This document shows, piece by piece, positions 17,499 through 29,100 of a stretch of DNA of 64,000 nucleotides. The first letter of the stretch is position 1. The number at the start of each line of letters is the position of its first letter. The notes beneath the pieces are model-generated. The model saw nothing but the letters and a program-made list of their open reading frames with translations, was not told where the DNA came from and searched no databases. The position numbers and the translations under genes were made by a program. This DNA comes from Lachnospiraceae bacterium (GTDB lineage Bacteria > Bacillota > Clostridia > Lachnospirales > Lachnospiraceae): contig JAFTAU010000057.1 of assembly GCA_017455435.1 (NCBI GenBank), forward strand, positions 23,937-87,936. The letters are read 5' to 3'.

Positions 17499-20400
17499 AT
17501 GATGAAGACTCTTAAAAAACTAATTGCGGTTATTACCGCCGCGGTCATGGTTTTCGGAACCCTTACCGTGACGGCGTATGCCGAAGATGACGTTGCGTCG
17601 ATAGACGGAACACCTTATGAGTCGCTTGAAGCCGCCGTTGAAGCAGTCACGGACGGACAGACCATTTTGCTCGGCGCGGATTATGACACCGCGCACTATA
17701 ACCTGATTGATCTGAACGGTAAAACCAAAAAGTCGTTTACTATCGATTTAAACGGATTAAACCTCACGGGTGATTCCTCAAATCCGACTTTTAAGTTCAG
17801 AAACGTCGATGTCACTTTGAAGAACGGTAAGATTTCCGGAGACAAGAACGTCGGACGTGCCGGTATTTACGCGTGGTCAGGATGTACGATTACGCTCGGA
17901 GAGGGTCTTGAGATTACCGGCGCCGGCGGAAACTACGGATATATAGGTACTCTTGGCACCTCATCCGCGAAGTGCAATATGATTATCGACGGCGCTTACA
18001 TTCATGACTGCACATGCTCTCATTCTTCCGGCGCCGGAGTCTATGCCGCCAGCAACAGTTCTATAACAATACTTTCCGGAACAATTGATTGTATCGTTTA
18101 CGCCTATGCCGGTCCTGTGACCGTCGAAGGCGGATTTTTCGGAGAGAGTTCGGGATTCGGAAAGGGCAGCTCAGGCTCTGTCAGCATCACCGGAGGATAC
18201 TATTACGAAGAGCCCGGCGACTACATCAATTATGACGCTTACGAATGGATTGATGATGATTCCATAGACGGATATACCGGATATGTTCAGGAAATACAGG
18301 ATGCCGCCAAACTCGTTGAGAACGTTACGACGGGAGCGCAGTATCTGACTCTTACCGAGGCCATAAACGATCTTTCCGCGGCAGGACAGACACTTCGTCT
18401 TCTTGATGATTTTGACGGCAGCAACATAAGTATCGCCATCAGCGCGGCGCCATACGCTTTCACGCTTGACCTTAACGGAAAGACTCTTTCCGGCAGCGGT
18501 AGCTCCCGCATTCTTGAAATATCGGGTTCTAACGTTACTGTTATAAACGGTACCATAGCTTCCGACGAGATGACGAGCAACAGAGGCGGTATCAGAGTTG
18601 CCGGAAACGGCACGGTTACGCTCGGCGAGGGTCTGACCGTATCGGGAGCCTGTCAGAATCTGTACGGATTTATCGGAAACTACAATGCCGGTACCATCAT
18701 TATTGACGGCGCTACCATTACCAATATGACCAGCACGTCAAATGATTCCGGTATTTACATTTCAAGCGACGGTGTTTTAAATATTATATCCGGTCATATC
18801 GACACCAAGATTTACGGATACGCGGCATCCGGGTCTACTTCCTCTATCACCATTACCGGCGGATATTTCGGAGAAAATGAAGCCGGCGCTTCTCTTTACA
18901 GAGGAAGCACCAGATGCGCTACGACTGTTACGGGCGGATATTATTTCTATGAGCCCGAATATGTTGCGAGTGGATACAATGTCGAAGACAACGACGATCC
19001 CGAAACAATGGAGGCCTATCCTTATAAAATCGTTCAGGGTTCCATCAAAGCTACCGTCGCGATAGGCGATGGTGATTCCGTACAGTATCCTTCCGTTGAC
19101 GCGGCTCTTGCCGCCGCGGTCGACGCCGGAACTACCCCTGTCGTCATCGAAATCCTTGACGATGACGAGGTCAAATCCGGCACGTCGTCCAGCCAGTATA
19201 TATTTGATGCCGGCGCCAATATCACGATTAACCTTAACGGATACACCCTCACCAGAGGAACAGCGACCAGAATGCTCAGGCTCAACGGAGCTACCATGAC
19301 CATCAGCGGCGGAACCGTGGAAAATGACGGTGAGCGCGCATACACCGGCGCGAACGGCGCGTTTGCGTATGTCGATGACGGCAGTACGCTGAACCTCAAT
19401 AACGTCACTGTTCAGAACTTTATCGCCGGAACAAACTCCAGCGACGTAGCCAGAAGCTCCGGCGCTATCCACATCGTGGGCGGCAGCAGCGTTGTCATGA
19501 CAGGGTCAACCATCACCAACTGCCACGCCGACGACAAGGGCGGCGCTGTAACGGTTACTTCCGGATGCACCCTTACCCTGGACGGCGACAGCTCCATTTC
19601 TTACTGCAACGCACCTCAGGGCGGCGCTATCTATATTGACAGCAACGGAAATACAGGCTTGTTCGGAAAAGTCTATATTAACGGTTCTATTACAGGATGC
19701 TTCTCCACGGGAAACGATGAATACACCGCGGATCAGCCTATTTACAGCAACGGTTTCGCGTATCTGAACGGTACTCTGACCTATGAGGGCGCCATGGTAT
19801 TCCAGAAGAGTTCAGCGGCTGAAATTACAAGCATAGGCGGCGCTCTTTCGGACATCGTTACGATCACCGCGTATGCTCTGGTCGTTCCGGGTCAGGACTT
19901 CACCGAACCCGTTATGTACTACAGTAACGGAGAAAGGCTTTCCGCGGATGGTACTCAGACCGGAACAAACACCTATTCGTTCAACGCCTCCGTGAATATC
20001 AATCGTCTGGCCACGAACATGAATCTCAGAGTGGTTATGGACGGAAAGGGCGTGTCCCCCGCCATAGAGTATTCCGTAATGGATTATTTTGACGAGCTTC
20101 AGAAACAGGGCGTTACCGGAGCTGAGGAAACCCTGATGGCCAACCTCGCTTATCTCGCGAAAGCCCTTGTTGACGGGCAGTACGCCGAGGGCACAGAGGT
20201 AGTTCCTTTCGAATGGATGGATGCGGCCCGCACAGACGCGGCCCCCGCTGCCACCTACGTAAAGCAGACAGTCGTTCAGGCTACTGACAGCGCAAACTAC
20301 AAGATTGTCAGCGCGACGCTTAACGTATCCGAAGACATAGCTGTTGTATTCTACGTCAGAACGCTCGAAGGCGGCAGAACGATAATCAAACTTGATGGAG

Positions 20401-20639
20401 AAACCGTAGAAGACTTTACTATGCCTTACAACTGCGAAAAGGGTATGGTAACAGCCGGAAGTGTCTCCCCCGCTTTATATGATTCACAGTATATCGTTGA
20501 ACTGTACAATACCTCGGGTGAACTCGTTCATTCGGTACAGTACAGTGTTAACGCATATTGCGTATCCAAGGCCGAAAGTGACAGTGATTTAGCGATCGCT
20601 ATCTACAATTACGGCACGGCCGCGCAAGCTCTTGACTAA
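17499..20639 (+). CDS. Large secreted beta-helix protein, paralogue with duplicated C-terminal YSVxxYC module
   Basis: 1046 residues beginning with a signal peptide (ends near TAYA). Three beta-helix-like units (about residues 29-260, 265-505 and 511-770) carry the same DLNG(K/Y/L)-type motif as the protein at 12273, and the last unit shares with it the GGA(V/I)Y...YI(D/N) segment. The C-terminal duplicated module has YSVMDYF at 858-864 and YSVNAYC at 1015-1021; the cysteine of the first half is replaced by Phe. No anchor motif is visible. ATG 17499 and ATG 17502 are adjacent; AAGGAG lies six or nine bases upstream. A 39-residue peptide gene follows 15 bases after the stop. Confidence 0.8.
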   Translation: MMKTLKKLIAVITAAVMVFGTLTVTAYAEDDVASIDGTPYESLEAAVEAVTDGQTILLGADYDTAHYNLIDLNGKTKKSFTIDLNGLNLTGDSSNPTFKFRNVDVTLKNGKISGDKNVGRAGIYAWSGCTITLGEGLEITGAGGNYGYIGTLGTSSAKCNMIIDGAYIHDCTCSHSSGAGVYAASNSSITILSGTIDCIVYAYAGPVTVEGGFFGESSGFGKGSSGSVSITGGYYYEEPGDYINYDAYEWIDDDSIDGYTGYVQEIQDAAKLVENVTTGAQYLTLTEAINDLSAAGQTLRLLDDFDGSNISIAISAAPYAFTLDLNGKTLSGSGSSRILEISGSNVTVINGTIASDEMTSNRGGIRVAGNGTVTLGEGLTVSGACQNLYGFIGNYNAGTIIIDGATITNMTSTSNDSGIYISSDGVLNIISGHIDTKIYGYAASGSTSSITITGGYFGENEAGASLYRGSTRCATTVTGGYYFYEPEYVASGYNVEDNDDPETMEAYPYKIVQGSIKATVAIGDGDSVQYPSVDAALAAAVDAGTTPVVIEILDDDEVKSGTSSSQYIFDAGANITINLNGYTLTRGTATRMLRLNGATMTISGGTVENDGERAYTGANGAFAYVDDGSTLNLNNVTVQNFIAGTNSSDVARSSGAIHIVGGSSVVMTGSTITNCHADDKGGAVTVTSGCTLTLDGDSSISYCNAPQGGAIYIDSNGNTGLFGKVYINGSITGCFSTGNDEYTADQPIYSNGFAYLNGTLTYEGAMVFQKSSAAEITSIGGALSDIVTITAYALVVPGQDFTEPVMYYSNGERLSADGTQTGTNTYSFNASVNINRLATNMNLRVVMDGKGVSPAIEYSVMDYFDELQKQGVTGAEETLMANLAYLAKALVDGQYAEGTEVVPFEWMDAARTDAAPAATYVKQTVVQATDSANYKIVSATLNVSEDIAVVFYVRTLEGGRTIIKLDGETVEDFTMPYNCEKGMVTAGSVSPALYDSQYIVELYNTSGELVHSVQYSVNAYCVSKAESDSDLAIAIYNYGTAAQALD

Positions 20640-20654
20640 AGAAAGGAGATAGTT

Positions 20655-20774
20655 ATGAAGAAAGACGCCTACAGTGCACCTTTAGCCAAGACGGAAATGC
20701 TGAGTACGGAAAATGTACTTCTGAGTAGTTTTGACGGATTTGATCTTCCAATTGATCAATTTCCGGAACCCTAA
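20655..20774 (+). CDS. Tiny acidic peptide, copy 2 (39 residues)
   Basis: Short ORF with its own AAAGGAGAT site (20642-20650), 15 bases after the second large beta-helix gene. The peptide contains STENVLLSS and FDLPIDQF, matching the peptide at 15598-15726 in order and spacing except for a three-residue insertion. It lacks a signal peptide and cysteines and ends in PEP, as copy 1 ends in EP. A strong terminator 38 bases downstream makes it the last gene of the unit. Function unknown. Confidence 0.7.
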   Translation: MKKDAYSAPLAKTEMLSTENVLLSSFDGFDLPIDQFPEP

Positions 20775-20812
20775 AACTTGAAGTTGTAATTCCTACTTTA
20801 TGCAACACCGGG

Positions 20813-20842
20813 AACCGCTGCAAACTCCATGCAGCGGTTTTT
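20813..20842 (+). terminator. Rho-independent terminator closing the surface-protein cluster
   Basis: AACCGCTGCA (20813-20822) pairs with TGCAGCGGTT (20830-20839) around a seven-base loop, followed by TTTTTC. Confidence 0.88.
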
Positions 20843-20882
20843 CTCGTCCCTGCGCTCCTTTTTAAAAATGTTCGCGTCCTCA

Positions 20883-20911
20883 TTGTAAAAAACGGTGGAT
20901 GATGATAGAAT
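20883..20911 (+). promoter_or_regulatory. Probable promoter of the lipoprotein gene
   Basis: TTGTAA (20883-20888), a 17-base spacer and TAGAAT (20906-20911), 57 bases before the lipoprotein start and after the preceding terminator. Confidence 0.5.
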
Positions 20912-20967
20912 AGTAAATCATTAAAAGATCGGTTCATTTTTTGACACGATTTGACAGGAGGGATATT

Positions 20968-21540
20968 ATGAAAAAATATATCAGACTTTTCATCACTATG
21001 ATTATGACCGTGTCGCTTCTTTTCGGGCTCTGCGCGATGTTTACGGCGTGCGGCGATGAAGAAACAACCGCCGCGGAAAGCGAGAGCACCCTTGAGGCCG
21101 AAGGACAAGCCACCGAAAAGGACACCCAGGGCTTTGACCTGCCTGAGGACGTTTTCGACGACCTCACCATCGGCGACAGGATCGATATTATAAAAGAAAA
21201 CGCAGAAACCATAAAGAACATTCAAAAAGAAGGTATCACCGAGGAAAACAAAGACACCTACAAAAAAGCCGCCGAAAAAATCAAGGAAGTAGCTCCCGAA
21301 CTCGGCAACGTAATTGACGAAGGAAAAGAAGACGGCACTATTGATACCGAAAAGATCGATGAAACCATAAATGACCTCGAAAAGCAGAAAGAGGAAATGG
21401 AAAACGCTACTTCGGCAGATGACCCTTCAAACGACGGCGCGTCCGAAAACTCCGAAGAACCCGGCACTGACTCTGACGGAAACGTCACCCTGCCTTACGG
21501 CGGAGAGCCCATCGAGCTTCCCACCATCACATTTGACTGA
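20968..21540 (+). CDS. Small acidic lipoprotein of unknown function
   Basis: 190 residues. An N-terminal Lys start and hydrophobic segment end in a lipobox-like FTAC, giving a lipid-modified cysteine near residue 26. The rest is strongly acidic and predicted largely helical in the middle, with an Asp/Glu/Ser-rich tail and no recognised domain. ATG 20968 follows CAGGAGGG with good spacing; in-frame codons further upstream lie before the ribosome binding site. It is followed 28 bases later by a small membrane protein and the two share a terminator, so they probably form an operon. Confidence 0.65.
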   Translation: MKKYIRLFITMIMTVSLLFGLCAMFTACGDEETTAAESESTLEAEGQATEKDTQGFDLPEDVFDDLTIGDRIDIIKENAETIKNIQKEGITEENKDTYKKAAEKIKEVAPELGNVIDEGKEDGTIDTEKIDETINDLEKQKEEMENATSADDPSNDGASENSEEPGTDSDGNVTLPYGGEPIELPTITFD

Positions 21541-21568
21541 TAAATTTTTTTAAAGGGAGACTTGTTTT

Positions 21569-22033
21569 ATGCCCAATTGGTTGACTGTCATATTTATAGT
21601 TCTTGCCGCAGTAGCCGTCGTTCTCGTAGTGCTCTATTTCGTCGGTCGAAAGCTTCAGCGCCGTCAGGGAGAACAGGCTCAGGCCATAGAAAACGCCAAA
21701 CAGGTGATTTCTATGCTTATAATAGATAAGAAAAAATTAAAAGCCGCGGAGTCCGGTCTTCCAAAGGTGGCGGTGGATTCCATCCCCAAATACCTTCGCT
21801 GGAACAAACTCCCCATAGTAAAAGCCAGAGTGGGAGCGCGCGTTATGAACCTGGTCGCCGACAAATCCGTTTTTGACGCTCTTCCCGTCGGAAAAGAAGT
21901 AAAAGTAGAGATCAGCGGTATTTATATCACCGGTATAAAGTCTGTCCGTGGCGGCAGCATAGAGCCTACCAAAAAGCAAAAAAAGGCCAGAGAAAAAGAA
22001 AAGGCAAAGGCTGAGAAAGTCAAAACCAAATAA
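21569..22033 (+). CDS. Small membrane protein of unknown function
   Basis: 154 residues: one N-terminal transmembrane helix (about 5-27), a Lys/Arg stretch, a central region with KVAVDSIPKYLRW, and a very Lys-rich C-terminus. This looks like a conserved Firmicutes membrane protein often found near core genes, but I cannot name a family. AAAGGGAGA precedes the start. Together with the lipoprotein upstream it forms a two-gene unit ahead of rpoB. Confidence 0.6.
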   Translation: MPNWLTVIFIVLAAVAVVLVVLYFVGRKLQRRQGEQAQAIENAKQVISMLIIDKKKLKAAESGLPKVAVDSIPKYLRWNKLPIVKARVGARVMNLVADKSVFDALPVGKEVKVEISGIYITGIKSVRGGSIEPTKKQKKAREKEKAKAEKVKTK

Positions 22034-22045
22034 TTAAAGATTTCG

Positions 22046-22074
22046 CGGAGCCGAAAAACGGCTCCGTTTTTTTT
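22046..22074 (+). terminator. Rho-independent terminator before rpoB
   Basis: CGGAGCCG (22046-22053) and CGGCTCCG (22059-22066) form a perfect stem with an AAAAA loop and are followed by eight T residues. Confidence 0.93.
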
Positions 22075-22099
22075 ATTTGAAAATTTTTTAATTTTTTAA

Positions 22100-22128
22100 T
22101 TGACAACTTGAGTCCGGATTGCTATTAT
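22100..22128 (+). promoter_or_regulatory. Strong sigma-A promoter for rpoBC
   Basis: Consensus TTGACA (22100-22105), a 17-base spacer and TATTAT (22123-22128), giving a leader of roughly 105 bases. rpoBC therefore has its own promoter here rather than depending only on an upstream rplJL unit, which is not adjacent. Confidence 0.8.
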
Positions 22129-22240
22129 GAAGTTTGCTATTCTGGAAATGTATGCCCCTTAGTGGCGGCTGCAGTTTCAGAAAGTGGCTTAAATAAACGT
22201 TTTTAGGCTTTTTAAAATAAAGTTCAGGAGTGAAGCGTCT

Positions 22241-25200
22241 ATGGAAAAGAACAGACTGCGGCCGACCAAAATCGGCAAAAACGTTCGAATGAGTTTTTCG
22301 AAGCAAGAAGAAGTTTTAAAGATGCCAAATCTGATCGAAGTCCAAAAGGGCTCGTATCAGTGGTTCCTGGATGAAGGACTGAAAGAAGTTTTCGAAGACA
22401 TTTCCCCCATCACGGATTATTCCGGTCATCTCAGCCTGGAGCTCGTGGACTACAAGCTCTGCCGCGACGATGTGAAATATTCCATCGAGGAATGCAAAGA
22501 GAGAGACGCCACATACGCGGCTCCCATCAAGGCGCGTGTTCGTCTCGTAAACGAAGAGACCAGCGAGATCAAAGAGCACGAGATTTTCCTCGGCGATCTG
22601 CCGCTCATGACAGAGAGCGGTTCCTTCGTTATCAACGGTGCGGAGAGAGTCATCGTAAGCCAGCTTGTCCGTTCTCCCGGCATTTATTACAGCAAAGCCC
22701 ACGACAGATTGGGAAACAGCCTTTACAGCAATCAGGTCATCCCCAATCGCGGCGCATGGCTTGAATACGAAACAGACTCAAACGGCGTTTTTTACGTTCG
22801 CGTGGACCGCACCAGAAAGCTTCCCGTCACCGCCCTTATCCGCGCACTCGGCGTAGGCACCAATGCCGAAATCACGGAGATGTTCGGCGAGGACCCTATG
22901 CTTTCCGCCACTCTCGAAAAGGACTCCTCCAGAAACTGCGACGAAGGTCTGCTGGCTCTGTATGCAAAGATCCGTCCCGGCGAGCCGCTCTATGCTGATA
23001 ACGCCCGTTCGCTCCTTGAGTCCATGCTCTTTGATCCAAAGAGATATGACCTGGCAAAGGTCGGACGTTACAAATTCAACAAAAAACTCCATCTGCGCCG
23101 CCGCATAGCCGGACACGTACTGGCGGAGGACGTGGTTGATACCGATACCGGCGAAGTCATCGCAGAGGCCGGAACTCTCGTCACCAAAGAAATGGCCGAC
23201 GATATCCAGAATTCCGGCGTCGCCGCTGTCACCATAATTGCAGAAGAGGGCCGCCATGTAAAGGTTCTCTCAAACCGCATGGTCGATATGAGATGCTTTG
23301 TGGACTTTGATCCCGCTGAGGCCGGCGTAAAGGAGCTTGTCAGCTATCCTGTCCTTATGGAACTGATGGAGCAGTTCTCCGACGAAAAAGAACTTAAAGA
23401 AAACGTCAGACGCAGCCTCGGACGTCTCATTCCAAAGCACATTACTAAGGAAGACATTTTCGCTTCCATTAATTACCTTATTCATCTGAGCCACGGAGTG
23501 GGCACCTCGGACGATATCGACCACCTCGGAAACCGTCGTATCCGCGCTGTGGGAGAGCTTCTTCAGAACCAGTACCGCATAGGTATCTCCCGTCTGGAGA
23601 GAGTGGTGCGCGAGCGTATGACCACTCAGGATATCGATGAGATTACTCCCCAGTCTCTCATCAATATCAAGCCCGTTACTGCTGCAGTGAAAGAATTCTT
23701 CGGAAGCTCCCAGCTCTCGCAGTTTATGGATCAGAACAACCCGCTTTCGGAGCTCACTCACAAGCGCCGTCTTTCGGCTCTCGGCCCCGGCGGACTTTCC
23801 AGAGACCGCGCAGGCTTTGAGGTTCGTGACGTTCACTACACGCACTACGGACGTATGTGCCCCATCGAGACTCCCGAAGGTCCCAACATCGGACTTATCA
23901 ACTCGCTGGCCACCTATGCCCGTATCAATGAATACGGCTTCATCGAGGCTCCCTACCGCGTAGTTGACAAAACAACCGACCCCGAAAACCCCATCGTCAC
24001 AAAGGACGTTATCTACCTGACCGCCGACGAAGAAGACGAATTCGTCGTGGCTCAGGCAAACTCCCTGCTCGATGAGGAAGGTCATTTTATCAAGAAAAAT
24101 GTTTCCGGCCGTTACCGCGACGAGACTTCGCAGTTTGAAAAGACCTCAGTTGACCTGATGGACGTTTCTCCCAAGATGGTCTTCTCGGTCGCAACGTCAA
24201 TGATTCCGTTCCTTGAAAACGACGATGCAAACCGTGCCCTCATGGGCTCGAACATGCAGCGTCAGGCGGTTCCGCTCATGCTTACCGATACTCCTATCGT
24301 AGGCACCGGCATGGAAGCAAAAGCTGCTTCGGACTCCGGCGTTTGCGTTATTGCGGAGCACTCCGGAACGGTTGAGCGCGTCAGCGCGGACAGCATCACC
24401 ATAAAGCTCTCAAACGGCAGCAGAGATGAGTACAGGCTTTCCAAGTTCAAACGCTCAAACCAGTCAAACTGCTACAATCAGACCCCCATCGTCAGCAAGG
24501 GCGAAAAGGTCAAAGCGGGCGATGTCATCGCTGACGGTCCCGCTACCTGCGGCGGCGAGATAGGTCTCGGCAAGAACCCGCTCATCGGATTTATGACCTG
24601 GGAGGGATACAACTACGAAGACGCCGTACTGATCAGCGAACGCCTGGTAAAGGATGACGTATACACATCTATTCATATTGAGGAATACGAAACCGAATCC
24701 CGCGATACAAAGCTCGGACCGGAAGAGATTACCCGCGACGTGCCCGGTGTCGGCGACGAATCGCTCAAGGACCTTGACGAGCGCGGCATTATCCGCATCG
24801 GCGCTGAGGTTCGCGCAGGTGACTACCTTGTAGGAAAAATCACCCCCAAGGGCGAGCCTGAGCTCACTCCCGAAGAGCGTCTGCTCCACGCCATTTTCGG
24901 CGACAAGGCCCGCGACGTCAGAGACACTTCTCTGAAGCTCCCTCACGGCGCGTACGGCACCGTTGTAGACACAAAGGTCTTCAGCCGCAAAAATGGTGAC
25001 GACCTCTCGCCCGGCATCAATCAGAGCGTCCGCGTCTACATCGCCCAGAAGCGCAAGATCTCCGTCGGCGACAAGATGGCCGGCCGTCACGGCAACAAGG
25101 GTGTTGTCTCCCGCGTGCTTCCCGTAGAAGATATGCCTTATCTTCCAAACGGACGTCCGCTGGACATCGTTCTCAACCCTCTCGGCGTTCCTTCCCGTAT

Positions 25201-26089
25201 GAACATCGGACAGGTTCTTGAGACCCACCTTTCGCTTGCAGCTGAAGCGCTCGGATTCAAGGTCGAAACGCCTGTATTCGACGGCGCTGATGAGCAGGAC
25301 ATCATGGACACTCTCGAAATGGCAAACGACTATGTAAACGGAGAGTGGAGTGATTTCGAAAAGAAATACAAAAAGATTCTCGACAAAGATATCATGACAT
25401 ATCTCCACGACAATCTCGACCACAGAGAGGTCTGGAGAGGTGTTCCCATCACCCGCGAAGGAAAGGTTCAGCTCCGCGACGGCAGAACGGGAGAGTTCTT
25501 TGACGGAATGGTCACCATCGGACATATGCACTACCTGAAGCTTCACCACCTGGTAGACGACAAGATTCACGCCCGTTCCACCGGTCCTTACTCGCTCGTC
25601 ACGCAGCAGCCTCTCGGCGGCAAAGCCCAGTTCGGCGGACAGCGTTTCGGCGAAATGGAAGTGTGGGCGCTGGAAGCCTACGGCGCGGCTTATACGCTCC
25701 AGGAGATTCTGACCGTAAAATCAGACGATGTTCTGGGCCGTGTAAAGACCTACGAAGCTATCACCAGAGGTACCAATATTCCTACGCCCAGCGTACCCGA
25801 ATCATTCAAGGTCCTTCTCAAGGAGCTCCAGTCTCTCGGACTTGATATGACCCTGTACGATGAGCTCGGAAACGAAGTAGAAGTAAAAGAAACAGAATAC
25901 ACAGAGGCAAATCGCGACCTTCGCTCCGTAATAGAGGGCGATGAGCGCTACGGACGGAGTTCCACCTACGAATCCATGGGTTACACCACCCAGGAATTCT
26001 CCGAAGAGGGAGAACTCGTAGATCTGGAATATGGCAGCAGCGAGGATTCGGAACCTGCGGATCCTGACGACTCAGAATTTGAAGAATAA
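22241..26089 (+). CDS. rpoB: DNA-directed RNA polymerase subunit beta
   Basis: Catalytic subunit of RNA polymerase, 1282 residues, full length. Recognisable segments are the rifampicin region [21 protein letters not shown] with wild-type Asp, His and downstream Ser residues (so no obvious resistance change), [23 protein letters not shown], and GRHGNKG near the active site. The chain ends in an acidic Glu/Asp/Ser tail (about the last 20 residues). CAGGAG lies ten bases before the ATG. rpoC follows after a 12-base gap. Confidence 0.99.
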   Translation: MEKNRLRPTKIGKNVRMSFSKQEEVLKMPNLIEVQKGSYQWFLDEGLKEVFEDISPITDYSGHLSLELVDYKLCRDDVKYSIEECKERDATYAAPIKARVRLVNEETSEIKEHEIFLGDLPLMTESGSFVINGAERVIVSQLVRSPGIYYSKAHDRLGNSLYSNQVIPNRGAWLEYETDSNGVFYVRVDRTRKLPVTALIRALGVGTNAEITEMFGEDPMLSATLEKDSSRNCDEGLLALYAKIRPGEPLYADNARSLLESMLFDPKRYDLAKVGRYKFNKKLHLRRRIAGHVLAEDVVDTDTGEVIAEAGTLVTKEMADDIQNSGVAAVTIIAEEGRHVKVLSNRMVDMRCFVDFDPAEAGVKELVSYPVLMELMEQFSDEKELKENVRRSLGRLIPKHITKEDIFASINYLIHLSHGVGTSDDIDHLGNRRIRAVGELLQNQYRIGISRLERVVRERMTTQDIDEITPQSLINIKPVTAAVKEFFGSSQLSQFMDQNNPLSELTHKRRLSALGPGGLSRDRAGFEVRDVHYTHYGRMCPIETPEGPNIGLINSLATYARINEYGFIEAPYRVVDKTTDPENPIVTKDVIYLTADEEDEFVVAQANSLLDEEGHFIKKNVSGRYRDETSQFEKTSVDLMDVSPKMVFSVATSMIPFLENDDANRALMGSNMQRQAVPLMLTDTPIVGTGMEAKAASDSGVCVIAEHSGTVERVSADSITIKLSNGSRDEYRLSKFKRSNQSNCYNQTPIVSKGEKVKAGDVIADGPATCGGEIGLGKNPLIGFMTWEGYNYEDAVLISERLVKDDVYTSIHIEEYETESRDTKLGPEEITRDVPGVGDESLKDLDERGIIRIGAEVRAGDYLVGKITPKGEPELTPEERLLHAIFGDKARDVRDTSLKLPHGAYGTVVDTKVFSRKNGDDLSPGINQSVRVYIAQKRKISVGDKMAGRHGNKGVVSRVLPVEDMPYLPNGRPLDIVLNPLGVPSRMNIGQVLETHLSLAAEALGFKVETPVFDGADEQDIMDTLEMANDYVNGEWSDFEKKYKKILDKDIMTYLHDNLDHREVWRGVPITREGKVQLRDGRTGEFFDGMVTIGHMHYLKLHHLVDDKIHARSTGPYSLVTQQPLGGKAQFGGQRFGEMEVWALEAYGAAYTLQEILTVKSDDVLGRVKTYEAITRGTNIPTPSVPESFKVLLKELQSLGLDMTLYDELGNEVEVKETEYTEANRDLRSVIEGDERYGRSSTYESMGYTTQEFSEEGELVDLEYGSSEDSEPADPDDSEFEE

Positions 26090-26101
26090 GGGGGGATTCA
26101 C

Positions 26102-29100
26102 ATGCCGGCATTAAATAACGAAGAAAACTACACACCTTTACAATTTGATGCAATCAAAATAGGGCTCGCGTCACCCGAAAAGATCAAAAGCTGGTCACGC
26201 GGCGAAGTGAAAAAGCCCGAAACCATCAACTACCGCACCCTAAAGCCGGAGCGCGACGGTCTTTTCTGCGAAAAGATTTTCGGACCGTCAAAGGACTGGG
26301 AGTGTCACTGCGGAAAGTACAAAAAGATTCGCTGGAGAGGCGTCATCTGCGACCGCTGCGGCGTCGAAGTCACGCGCGCGGCAGTCAGACGCGAGCGCAT
26401 GGGTCATATCAGCCTTGCCGCTCCCGTTTCGCACATCTGGTATTTCAAGGGCAGCCCTTCACGTATCGGCCTGACGCTGGATATCTCCGTAAAGGCGCTT
26501 GAAAAGGTACTTTATTTTGCAAACTACATCGTTCTGGACCCTATGAAGACCACTCTGGAATTCAAAAAAGTCCTCAGCGAAAAAGAATACCGCGATGCCG
26601 TTGAGACCTGGGGCGCCGGTTCGTTCCGCGTAGGCATGGGCGCAGAGGCCATTCAGGAGCTTCTCAAAAAGACAGACCTCGAGGCAGAGGCTGCTGAGCT
26701 TCGCGAGCAGCTCGAGGGTGCGCCCGCACAAAAGCACCAGAAGCTTGTAAAGAGACTCGAAGTCATCGATGCTTTCAGAAACAGCGGAAACCGTCCCGAG
26801 TGGATGATACTGAACGCCATACCCGTCATCCCTCCGGATCTTCGTCCTATGGTTCAGCTCGACGGCGGCAGATTTGCCACCTCGGATCTGAATGACCTTT
26901 ACCGCCGTATAATAAACCGTAACAACCGTCTGGCAAAGCTTCTCGATATGAAGGCTCCCGACATCATCGTGCGCAATGAAAAGCGTATGCTTCAGGAAGC
27001 CGTCGACGCCCTCATCGACAACGGCCGCAGAGGCCGCGCTGTCACGGGTGCCGGAAACCGCGCACTCAAATCCCTTTCCGATATGTTAAAGGGAAAACAG
27101 GGCCGCTTCCGTCAGAACCTTCTCGGAAAGCGTGTTGACTACTCCGGCCGTTCCGTTATCGTTGTGGGTCCGGAGCTCAAGATTTATCAGTGCGGCCTTC
27201 CCAAGGAAATGGCGATAGAGCTTTTCAAGCCGTTTGTCATGAAGGAGCTTGTAGCCAGAGAAATGGCTCACAACATCAAAAACGCAAAGAAGATGGTCGA
27301 AAGGCTTGTTCCCGCTGTTTTCGACGTACTGGAAGAGGTCATCACAGAGCAACCCGTTATGCTTAACCGTGCTCCTACGCTTCACAGACTCGGTATTCAG
27401 GCGTTTGAGCCCATTCTGGTAGAAGGCAAGGCTATCAAGCTTCATCCTCTGGTATGTACCGCCTACAACGCGGACTTTGATGGAGACCAGATGGCCGTTC
27501 ACCTTCCTCTGGGCGTAGAGGCGCAGGCGGAATGCCGCTTCCTCATGCTCAGCCCGAACAACCTCTTAAAGCCTTCGGATGGCGGTCCCGTTGCCGTTCC
27601 TTCGCAGGATATGGTTCTGGGAATCTACTACCTCACCCAGGAGCGCCCCGGCGCCCGCGGAGAGGGCAATGTCTACAAGGATGTAAACGAAGCCATCCTT
27701 GCGCATGAAAACGGATATCTTGATATTCACGCAAAGATCGGCGTATACGTCACAAAAGAGATTGACGGCGAGACAAAGAAAGAAAAAGTCGAGTCCACTC
27801 TGGGCAGATTTATCTTCAACGAAGTCATCCAGCAGGATCTCGGTTTTGTGGACCGTACCGACCCGAAAAACGCTTTCAAGCTCGAGATAGACTTCCATGT
27901 GGGTAAAAAGCAGCTGAAGCAGATTCTCGAAAGAGTCATCAATATTCACGGCGCGATAGAGACCGCCGAGACTCTGGACCACATCAAGGCCATGGGATAC
28001 AAGTACTCCACAAAGGCGGCCATGACGGTTTCCATTTCCGATATGACCGTTCCCGAGAGGAAACAGGAGCTTATCCGTGAGGCCGAGGCCCGCGTCGAAA
28101 AAATTGCTGTCAACTACCGTCGCGGTCTTATAAATGAAAACGAAAGATACAAGGAAGTCATCAGCACCTGGAAAGCTACGGACGAAGAGCTCACCAAAGA
28201 GCTTTTGGAAGGCCTCGACAAGTACAACAACATCTTTATGATGGCTGACTCCGGCGCCCGCGGTTCCAATAAGCAGATCAAACAGCTTGCCGGCATGCGC
28301 GGCCTTATGGCCAGCACCACGGGACGTATCATCGAGCTCCCGATCAAGTCCAATTTCCGTGAAGGTCTGGATGTTCTGGAATACTTCATTTCCGCGCACG
28401 GCGCCCGCAAGGGTCTGTCCGATACTGCTCTGCGTACCGCAGACTCGGGTTATCTGACCCGTCGTCTGGTAGACGTTTCGCAGGATCTCATTGTCCGCGA
28501 GCACGACTGCTCCGCCGGAAAGGACGAGATTCCCGGCCTGGTCATCAGCGCGTTTATGAACGGACAGGAAGTAATAGAAACTCTTCAGGAGAGAATCACC
28601 GGACGCACACTCGCGGCGGATGTTCTTCATCCCGAAACCGGCGAAGTTATTGCTGCGGCGAACGAGCTTGTTACCATCAACAAGGCAACAGAAATCGTGA
28701 ATGCCGGCGTTACCGAGGTCAAGATTCGTTCCCTGCTTACCTGCCGCTCACATATCGGCGTGTGCGCAAAGTGCTACGGCGCAAACCTTGCCACCTCAGA
28801 GCAGGTTCAGGTTGGCGAAGCGGTCGGTATCATCGCGGCGCAGTCCATCGGTGAGCCCGGTACTCAGCTTACCATGAGAACATTCCATACCGGCGGTGTT
28901 GCCGGAGACGATATCACGCAGGGTCTTCCCCGTGTAGAAGAGCTTTTCGAGGCCCGCAAGCCCAAGGGTCTGGCCATCATCTCAGAGATCGACGGCAAAG
29001 TCTCCATCAGAGATACAAAGCGCAAGCGCGAAGTGGTCGTCACCAATGACGAGGGCGATGCCAGAGCATATCTCATCCCTTACGGCTCCCGCATTAAGGT

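Noticed and set aside
22075..22240. Ribosomal protein L10/L12 genes or an L10 leader before rpoB
   Set aside because: The gap is only about 165 bases, contains a consensus promoter, and shows no ribosomal protein coding sequence.
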